Shown piece by piece: positions 1-4,473 of a DNA stretch of 6,492 bases. The notes beneath the pieces are model-generated. The model was not told the DNA's origin. It searched no databases and was given only the letters and a program-made list of their open reading frames with translations. The DNA comes from an uncultured Porphyromonadaceae bacterium (GTDB lineage Bacteria; Bacteroidota; Bacteroidia; Bacteroidales; Muribaculaceae): the NCBI GenBank assembly GCA_902491625.1, contig CABUIO010000047.1, positions 1-6,492 on the forward strand, in the 5' to 3' direction. Each line of letters opens with the position of its first letter. Position 1 is the first letter of the stretch. The position numbers and the translations under genes are program-made.

Positions 1-113
1 GACCTGGAGCCTTTGATATTTCTGTTTGTCAATGCGCCCCCGCGGAGACAGATACTAGCATAAGGTTGCGGTGGAAGCAACCCGTAAAAGGTTGTATATT
101 TTGTGGGACGCTT
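1..113. other. Left-edge intergenic stretch, no gene supported
   Basis: I see no start-to-stop coding region here. The only structure is a small hairpin, GGTTGC at 64-69 pairing with GCAACC at 77-82 around a 7-nt loop. On the minus strand the first ~55 bases are open in two frames, but they have no ATG and too little length to judge. They could be the 5' end or leader of a gene continuing past the left edge. Confidence 0.4.
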
Positions 114-142
114 CCGACGGATGAGCGAAGCGAATCCGTCGG
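114..142. repeat. Perfect 9-bp inverted repeat (hairpin)
   Basis: CCGACGGAT (114-122) is the exact reverse complement of ATCCGTCGG (134-142), with an 11-nt loop. A competing pairing exists: CGCTTC (109-114) matches GAAGCG (127-132) inside the loop, so two exclusive folds are possible. No T-run follows on either strand, so it is not an ordinary terminator. It lies beyond the meaB terminator and may be a dispersed intergenic repeat or part of the leader of the next gene to the left. Confidence 0.6.
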
Positions 143-154
143 CTATCAATAAAG

Positions 155-173
155 AAACCGCCGGCGCGGTTTT
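155..173 (-). terminator. Intrinsic terminator after meaB
   Basis: AAACCGC (155-161) and GCGGTTT (166-172) form a GC-rich 7-bp stem with a 4-nt CGGC loop. On the minus strand the stem is followed by a T-rich run (CTTTATTG). It sits 58 bp past the meaB stop codon, where an end of transcription is expected. The near-symmetric stem, with TTTT on the plus side, might also act in the other direction. Confidence 0.7.
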
Positions 174-230
174 CCCCACGCTTATTTATCGGCAAATTCC
201 ACCGGTGCGAGAAAGGCCGTGAGGCGAGGG

Positions 231-1331
231 TTATTTTCGGCTGGAGATGCGGTCGAAGTAGAAGTCGAGGACGTCGCGGGCGGCGGTGAACGACGATTGC
301 TCGTTGTTGAGTACGCGCATCTCTTTCTGCTCAAGCAATGCCCTGACTTCCGGCATGGAGTAGAAGTTATGCCTGAGCTGTTCGTTGATGCTCTCGACCA
401 TCCAGTATTTCGCCTGTTCGTTGCGCTTGCGTTCGAAATAGCCATTGGCGCGTACGAACTCGAAGTAACGGTCGATCATGTCCCAGACCTTATCGATGCC
501 AAGTTCGTAGTAGCCGCTGTAGGTGAGCACTTCCGGACGCCATTTGCTTGGCGTGGGAGGGAAGAGGTGGAGCGCATTGCGGAACTGTCCGGCGGCAAGC
601 TCGGCACGCTTGATGTTGTCGCCGTCGGCCTTGTTGATCACGATGCCGTCGGCCATCTCCATGATGCCGCGCTTGATGCCCTGCAGCTCATCGCCTGTGC
701 CGGCAAGCTGAATCAGGAGAAAGAAATCGACCATAGAATGCACTGCCGTCTCGCTCTGGCCTACGCCAACGGTCTCCACGAAGACCGTGTCATAGCCTGC
801 GGCCTCGCAGAGCACGATTGTCTCGCGGGTCTTGCGTGCCACGCCTCCGAGGCTTCCTGCCGAGGGGGAAGGGCGGATAAATGCGTTTTTCTCCTGCGAA
901 AGACGTTCCATGCGTGTCTTGTCGCCGAGGATCGAGCCTTTGGTGCGTTCGCTTGATGGGTCAATCGCGAGCACGGCAAGTTTGCCCCCTTTGCCGATGA
1001 CATGGAGTCCAAAGACGTCGATGCTTGTGCTTTTGCCGGCTCCCGGCACACCTGTGATGCCGATGCGGCGCGAATTGCCGGTGAAGGGAAGGCATTTCTC
1101 GATGACCTCCTGCGCTATGGCCTGATGAGCGTCAACGGTGCTCTCCACAAGCGTCACGGCGCGTCCGAGGATGCTGACGTCTCCTTTGCGTATGCCCTCC
1201 ACATATTCTGCGGCGGTGAGCTGACGTGCGGCACGGCGCGGACGGCGGTAGGGATTGACCACAGGCTGCGAACCGACACCGCTGTTGACCTGCAGACCTT
1301 TGTATTCCTGATTGTTTTCGGGGTGTTCCAT
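231..1331 (-). CDS. meaB: MeaB/ArgK-family GTPase, methylmalonyl-CoA mutase chaperone
   Basis: This 366-residue cytoplasmic G3E P-loop GTPase is the bacterial counterpart of human MMAA. The family gates loading of adenosylcobalamin into methylmalonyl-CoA mutase and protects the enzyme. In Bacteroidales that mutase links succinate to propionate. Visible motifs are the Walker A GVPGAGKS (94-101), the IDPSS segment with Asp124, the LGDKTRM stretch near 136-141, the ETVGVGQSE block (186-194) and the guanine-specificity NKAD (233-236). The C-terminal ~70 residues are helical, as expected for the dimerisation arm. It carries about 30 N-terminal residues more than the shortest homologues, rich in Asn, Arg and Pro. 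The ATG at 1331 is the only sensible start; no Shine-Dalgarno sequence is visible. The leader lies directly in the arm of a large inverted-repeat element. The mutase genes themselves are not in the window. Family assignment is secure; the role is known from homologues. Confidence 0.96.
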   Translation of the reverse strand: MEHPENNQEYKGLQVNSGVGSQPVVNPYRRPRRAARQLTAAEYVEGIRKGDVSILGRAVTLVESTVDAHQAIAQEVIEKCLPFTGNSRRIGITGVPGAGKSTSIDVFGLHVIGKGGKLAVLAIDPSSERTKGSILGDKTRMERLSQEKNAFIRPSPSAGSLGGVARKTRETIVLCEAAGYDTVFVETVGVGQSETAVHSMVDFFLLIQLAGTGDELQGIKRGIMEMADGIVINKADGDNIKRAELAAGQFRNALHLFPPTPSKWRPEVLTYSGYYELGIDKVWDMIDRYFEFVRANGYFERKRNEQAKYWMVESINEQLRHNFYSMPEVRALLEQKEMRVLNNEQSSFTAARDVLDFYFDRISSRK

Positions 1332-1333
1332 GG

Positions 1334-1530
1334 TAAGTAACTCTTAAAAATTAGTTAACAGTAAAAACCAGTTTATGTAACTCACATTTCTGATACATTC
1401 TTGCTCGCCTTTTTGGCGCTTTAGCCGTTCTCGCTCAGTCATGTAGCCCGCTACACTCCTTCGCTCCACCGGCTAAATCACTCAAAAATTCTTCGCAATT
1501 ATGTATCATCTAATTTTTGCGAGTTACTTA
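1334..1530. repeat. 197-bp imperfect palindromic intergenic element with inverted ends
   Basis: The outer arms 1334-1354 and 1510-1530 are inverted repeats matching at 19 of 21 positions (TAAGTAACTC, two differing bases, AAAAATTAG). Inside, nested pairs share nearly one centre (~1449): TGATACAT 1391-1398 with ATGTATCA 1501-1508, TTGC 1401-1404 with GCAA 1495-1498, TTTAGCCG 1420-1427 with CGGCTAAA 1470-1477, and a core TGTAGC-CC-GCTACA at 1442-1455. GTAACTC recurs at 1377-1383. It fills almost the entire gap between the large DUF1573 gene and meaB, and ends 2 bp before the meaB start codon, so it supplies the meaB leader. No ORF and no clear target-site duplication are seen. It could be a REP/MITE-like element, a structured terminator or a regulatory element. 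No clean TAnnTTTG promoter box is visible for meaB. Confidence 0.75.
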
Positions 1531-1541
1531 TAGTGTGTATG

Positions 1542-2633
1542 TTATTTGCGGGTGCCGACGAGGCGGAACCGCGTGCCCTGACGGAGCGGATCGTCGGTCA
1601 GCACCTCGATCGGGATATTGAAAAGTCCTGCGGGGATGAGCGAGCCGTCAATCTCCACCTCTATTTTCGCCGTCTTGCCGGGCTTGATGCCCATCGGCGT
1701 CTTGGTGGCACGCCGGAGCGCGATCTGCGGCGAATAGATGCGGCGCACCGTCAGCGGCGATTTGCCGTCGTTGGTCACGGACACCTCCACTTTGATCTTG
1801 CGGTCCTTTTCCGTGACGGTGCCAAGCTCGACAACGGTAGGGTAGAGGTTGACCACCGGAGCGGTCTTCATCTGCTCCGGAGTGACTGACGAGAAATCCG
1901 CGTCGACGTATGCCGTGACCGTGAAAGGTATCTCGTTTGCATGAGCCTCACCGGCAGGACGGGAATGGAGCATGAAGCGCATGTCGTTGCGGCCAAGCTC
2001 CATCCCCTCGGCGGTGTTAAGATAGACGCTGAGGGTGAAGATGTCGCCCGGCGCTATCTTGCGCGAGGATACGCCGAGGGAAATGGCCTTTGGCACTACG
2101 CTCCATGAGAGATCCAGTGTGTCGGAACTCTGATTGTAGCCGTGGATGAACTCGTTGCGCGAGGATCCCATGGTGATGTGTCCCATGTTGAGAGTGTCGG
2201 TGGAGAGACGGAGCGCACCCGACTCCACGGGATATTCCGTGGCGAGGGTCTGCGGCGCACCGATGACGGTGCCTTTGATTGTCAGCGAGGAGAGGCGGTT
2301 GTCTACTCCGGTATAGACCTTGATATGCTTAAGGAAACGTCCGGGGCGTCCTGCAGGATTGTAGGTGAAGCTCACGGTGGCGGTGTCGCCCGGAGCAATC
2401 TCGCCTTCGGTGTATTCTGCCACGGTACAACCGCACGTGGGGCGGACGCGGTTGATGACGGTAGGTTCAGCGCCTTTGTTGACAAACTTCAGGTAGCCGG
2501 TGCGTTTGCCGTCGGCTTCGCGGAATGTGCCGAAATCATATTCCGTCGAAAGCCAGCGCACATCGTCGGCTGTCAATCCGAAAGACGCCGCGGCGCCCAA
2601 GACAAGGGAGATGAAAAAACGTCCGTACTTCAT
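1542..2633 (-). CDS. Secreted three-domain DUF1573 protein
   Basis: From the ATG at 2633 this gives 363 residues beginning MKYGRFFISL, a signal peptide ending near Ala22. The upstream ATG at 2660 would add nine polar residues and overlap the preceding gene, so 2633 is preferred; it lies 7 bp after that gene's TGA. Residues ~25-125 form a DUF1573 domain: WLSTEYDFGTF opening, PTCGCT with Cys67 and Cys69, then APGDTATVSFTYNPAGRPG. Two further immunoglobulin-like beta segments follow (~145-245 and ~262-363). The third has the same V.ELG.V opening but lacks the CxC motif. DUF1573 is an ASH/Ig-like fold family common in Bacteroidota envelopes, with no defined biochemical role. It is paralogous to the gene upstream and almost certainly co-transcribed with it. 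There is no Lys-rich tail or lipobox, so a soluble periplasmic or surface location is inferred. Confidence 0.9.
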   Translation of the reverse strand: MKYGRFFISLVLGAAASFGLTADDVRWLSTEYDFGTFREADGKRTGYLKFVNKGAEPTVINRVRPTCGCTVAEYTEGEIAPGDTATVSFTYNPAGRPGRFLKHIKVYTGVDNRLSSLTIKGTVIGAPQTLATEYPVESGALRLSTDTLNMGHITMGSSRNEFIHGYNQSSDTLDLSWSVVPKAISLGVSSRKIAPGDIFTLSVYLNTAEGMELGRNDMRFMLHSRPAGEAHANEIPFTVTAYVDADFSSVTPEQMKTAPVVNLYPTVVELGTVTEKDRKIKVEVSVTNDGKSPLTVRRIYSPQIALRRATKTPMGIKPGKTAKIEVEIDGSLIPAGLFNIPIEVLTDDPLRQGTRFRLVGTRK

Positions 2634-2640
2634 CTTCGCG

Positions 2641-3039
2641 TCACTTTGCCGGTATGACATTGCCCACGATGCGCAGACGCACCTTCTTAGGGCTGCCGTT
2701 GGTCTTCACCGTCACGGTACGGTCGATCGGGCCGGGACGATGTTTCGGATTGTACGTGACCTTTATGACTCCGCCCTTGCCGGGTGCGATCGGCTTCTCG
2801 GGATACTTCGGACGTGTGCAACCGCATGTGGCAGTGGCGTCGATTATGATGAGATTGCCGTCGCCGGTGTTAGTGAACTGGAAATCGTGGGAAACGTCGC
2901 CGCCGTTCTCGGCCACATTGCCGAAATCGTAGCGATATTCGACAAACTTGATCTTGGCCTGTTTGCCGCGCGCCTCGCCCTCGAAGGGGAATGCTGCAAA
3001 TGCGGCAAGAATCATCAATATAGCTAAAGTCTTTTTCAT
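2641..3039 (-). CDS. Small secreted DUF1573 protein
   Basis: A 132-residue protein with an N-terminal signal peptide (MKKTLAILMI, hydrophobic to ~Phe19, probable cleavage near Ala23). A single DUF1573 domain covers nearly all the mature chain: KFVEYRYDFGNV (31-42), FTNTGDGNL, the ATCGCTRPKYP block with Cys72 and Cys74, IAPGKGG, then VTYNPKHRPGPI and a final VGNVIP strand. The paired cysteines in TCGC recur in the neighbouring larger protein. That supports a tandem duplication and a shared, perhaps metal- or redox-linked, feature; this last point is inference. It is first in a two-gene operon, with the next ATG 7 bp past its TGA. The ATG at 3039 is preceded by an ~80-nt leader from a recognisable promoter. 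Function of the family is not established. Confidence 0.92.
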   Translation of the reverse strand: MKKTLAILMILAAFAAFPFEGEARGKQAKIKFVEYRYDFGNVAENGGDVSHDFQFTNTGDGNLIIIDATATCGCTRPKYPEKPIAPGKGGVIKVTYNPKHRPGPIDRTVTVKTNGSPKKVRLRIVGNVIPAK

Positions 3040-3086
3040 ACAGAGTTATAACGTTTGAGTCGAGGGTTATGACATGTCCGGAACCG

Positions 3087-3106
3087 AAAAAAGCGGATTC
3101 TTCCGC
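3087..3106 (-). terminator. Terminator-like hairpin in the DUF1573 operon leader
   Basis: On the minus strand a 5-bp GC-rich stem (GCGGA, loop AGAA, TCCGC; 3106-3093) is followed by six T (3092-3087). Two copies of TCCGGA flank it (around 3109-3114 and 3078-3083) and could pair as an outer stem. It lies between the promoter at 3127-3155 and the start codon at 3039, so it could attenuate transcription. The stem is short, which keeps confidence low. Confidence 0.35.
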
Positions 3107-3126
3107 CCTCCGGATCCACTTTCCGG

Positions 3127-3155
3127 CAAAGATAGCTAATTTTTCCCAACCACAA
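3127..3155 (-). promoter_or_regulatory. Promoter of the DUF1573 operon
   Basis: Reading the minus strand, TATCTTTG (3134-3127) matches the Bacteroidota -7 consensus TAnnTTTG exactly. A TTG (3155-3153) lies 18 bp upstream as the -33 element. Transcription would start near 3120, leaving a leader of about 80 nt before the ATG at 3039. Confidence 0.65.
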
Positions 3156-3217
3156 CACCTTTCAGTCCATACCATAAACAACGTTCGCTTCAAATTTTCG
3201 TTAATGCTATGGAACAT

Positions 3218-3257
3218 AAAAAAAGAAGCGAGGCTACCCGCCTAAGTGGTAACCTCG
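3218..3257 (-). terminator. Intrinsic terminator, possibly bidirectional
   Basis: CGAGG (3229-3233) pairs with CCTCG (3253-3257) and TACC (3235-3238) with GGTA (3248-3251), with one C/A mismatch and a 9-nt loop. On the minus strand CTTC and seven T (3224-3218) follow, a good U-tract. On the plus strand seven T (3266-3272) lie 8 bp past the stem, so weaker activity that way is possible. It would end both the small-RNA candidate and any Abi transcript running through. Confidence 0.7.
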
Positions 3258-3315
3258 ACTTTACCTTTTTTTAGAGTGCAAGGATGCAGCGACGAAGTCT
3301 GCATCGGCACTTTGA
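3218..3315 (-). ncRNA. Candidate ~98-nt small RNA or leader RNA
   Basis: A strong promoter (3321-3350) predicts a start near 3315, and an intrinsic terminator ends at 3218. Between them is a long stem-loop on the minus strand: AGTGC (3311-3307) with GCACT (3279-3275), a small internal loop, then GATGCAG (3305-3299) with CTGCATC (3289-3283) around a 9-nt loop. The second stem-loop is the terminator (3257-3229) followed by CTTC and seven T. No coding frame is evident, and the ATG just after the T-run is probably chance. I do not recognise an Rfam family. It could instead be a terminated leader that reads through into the DUF1573 operon 180 bp further on. Confidence 0.5.
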
Positions 3316-3320
3316 TAGTG

Positions 3321-3350
3321 CAAAGGTAATGTTTTTATTTAACGTGGCAA
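3321..3350 (-). promoter_or_regulatory. Promoter of the small-RNA candidate
   Basis: On the minus strand TACCTTTG (3328-3321) matches the -7 consensus TAnnTTTG. TTG inside TTTTG (3352-3348) lies 19 bp upstream, the expected spacing. It begins 32 bp past the Abi stop codon. An inverted repeat GCACT/AGTGC (3307-3311, 3317-3321) overlaps the box and start site and could serve as an operator. Confidence 0.65.
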
Positions 3351-3381
3351 AATTTTCAGGGGAAATTTCGCGCTAAAATTC

Positions 3382-4260
3382 TCATATTATGGATAAATCA
3401 GGTATCCGCGGCTTCAAGTTGGGTGATTGAGCGCATAGTCTCTCGTAGAGTGATTTGATCGAAACGCTCAATTCAGCAGCACGATTCGCTGATACCTGAC
3501 CCATGATATATTTAATAACGCGCAAAGCTCCTACTATGTTGCCCGACTCTTGGGGAGTCTGTCGGGCAGGGCCTCGATTGATACGCCGTGTCAAACGCAT
3601 ATCGTAGAGTAACAGTCCGTGAGCACAGACATTACGGACTTGCCGTATGGTGTGCATATAGCTTTCGAAGGTTACGACCTGACGGATGCCGAACTCATGG
3701 GAGACGAAGATTTTATCATCGCGCTCCTTCAACTGCTCGTAGAGTTTCATCACGGCTCCAAAGGTCATAAATTCGAGAGTCTTCCACGCCGGAGCGAAGC
3801 GGTCGTTGGGATTATTCTGGTGGTGTCTATGTATAATCGGATTGCGCTTGAAGTCCGAAGTATAGACTTTACGCTCGAACTCCCGCGCGTAAGGACGATT
3901 GACGACGACCGGACTCACGAACCATACCGGATTGGAGTTATACTTGTTGGAGAGATTGTATATGAGTGATGTGCGGAAAGCTATCTCGATACGGTTGAGA
4001 TATCGCATGAGCAATAGACGAAGGTCAAAATCGAAATAATAGAGATTGACCGCATCCTCGAACGAAGCACCCTCGACATACTCATGTGTCCGGTTGCGTA
4101 GTTCGGGACAAGATTTTTCAAATGGGAACAGATAAAAGCCAAGGCGGTAATATCCTATATCAAGCAGGATTTCACGTGCCTTGTCAGCGTCATTAACAGT
4201 CAGACCTCTTGATTTCAGGAGGTCGAGCTGTTGTTCTATTGTCGTTGCTGATTTCGTCAT
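3382..4260 (-). CDS. Abi_2 (AbiD/AbiF-like) family protein with HEPN ribonuclease motif
   Basis: This 292-residue protein matches the Abi_2 pattern: opening ATTIEQQLDLLKSRGL (5-20), GYYRLGFYLFPF (36-47), LYYFDFDLRLLLMRYLNRIE (73-92), then PAWKTLEFMTFGAV (157-170), and RQVRNVCAHGLLLYD (206-220). R209-N-V-C-A-H214 is an Rx4H motif, the catalytic signature of HEPN RNases, to which AbiD/AbiF families belong. Lactococcal relatives cause abortive phage infection, probably by RNA cleavage; that role here is inference. An ATG at 4335 could add 25 residues. I prefer 4260 because family members begin about there and the extra stretch is AT-rich and full of phased repeats, looking like regulatory DNA. 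GC in sampled lines is about 45%, against about 63-65% in meaB and the receptor, which suggests horizontal acquisition. It stands alone, with no antitoxin or modification gene beside it. No frameshift or missing motif is visible, so it appears intact. Confidence 0.88.
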   Translation of the reverse strand: MTKSATTIEQQLDLLKSRGLTVNDADKAREILLDIGYYRLGFYLFPFEKSCPELRNRTHEYVEGASFEDAVNLYYFDFDLRLLLMRYLNRIEIAFRTSLIYNLSNKYNSNPVWFVSPVVVNRPYAREFERKVYTSDFKRNPIIHRHHQNNPNDRFAPAWKTLEFMTFGAVMKLYEQLKERDDKIFVSHEFGIRQVVTFESYMHTIRQVRNVCAHGLLLYDMRLTRRINRGPARQTPQESGNIVGALRVIKYIMGQVSANRAAELSVSIKSLYERLCAQSPNLKPRIPDLSII

Positions 4261-4261
4261 A

Positions 4262-4320
4262 TACAAATTTGAAGTATGCGAAATTACAAATTTTCGAACA
4301 AGGGGAACAATATCGAACAA
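4262..4320. promoter_or_regulatory. Phased short repeats just upstream of the Abi start
   Basis: Three GAACAA copies begin at 4296, 4305 and 4315 (steps of 9 and 10 bp, about one helical turn). The outer two extend to TCGAACAA. Two TACAAATTT copies begin at 4262 and 4285. The pattern resembles an operator or promoter region rather than coding sequence. A weak -7-like TAATTTCG on the minus strand (4286-4279) has a TTG 21 bp upstream. This supports starting the Abi gene at 4260. Confidence 0.4.
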
Positions 4321-4329
4321 TTTTTTGCG

Positions 4330-4457
4330 AACCATGACGGGACATTTTTTCTAACCATCATTAACCATCTTATCAAACTATTGTGAACCATCTTTGAGGT
4401 TCGGTATGGTTTCTAATGGTTTGCCAAAATTGTTAGGAATGGTTTGAAATATGTCCC
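4330..4457. repeat. Seven-copy AACCAT/ATGGTT array with inverted outer motifs
   Basis: AACCAT begins at 4330, 4353, 4363 and 4386, and its reverse complement ATGGTT at 4406, 4416 and 4439. The triplet 4353/4363/4386 and the triplet 4406/4416/4439 have the same step pattern (10 then 23 bp). Outside them, GGGACAT (4339-4345) is the reverse complement of ATGTCCC (4451-4457), and TTTTTCTAAC (4346-4355) that of GTTAGAAAAA (4463-4472). The array fills the gap between the receptor stop and the Abi gene and could be an operator cluster, a structured 3' end, or a recombination site. There is no long repeat-spacer unit, so it is not CRISPR. Confidence 0.7.
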
Positions 4458-4473
4458 TCCTTGTTAGAAAAAC

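Noticed and set aside
1..58. Partial coding region at the left edge on the minus strand
   Set aside because: Frames are open for under 20 codons with no ATG and no recognisable motif, so a gene cannot be supported.
219..956. Long plus-strand open frame opposite meaB (245 codons)
   Set aside because: It lies entirely antisense to a well-conserved meaB, its protein resembles no family I know, and long antisense frames are common in high-GC genes.
1334..1530. Complete insertion sequence
   Set aside because: The inverted ends suggest a mobile origin, but there is no transposase frame inside and no clear target-site duplication.
2870..3217. Minus-strand open frame of 115 codons starting at the ATG after the terminator T-run
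   Set aside because: It crosses the operon promoter and runs out of frame into the signal-peptide end of the small DUF1573 gene. Its C-terminal half is Arg-rich out-of-frame sequence.
4330..4444. CRISPR array
   Set aside because: The repeat unit is only 6 bp, occurs in both orientations and has spacings of 10-23 bp, with no cas genes.
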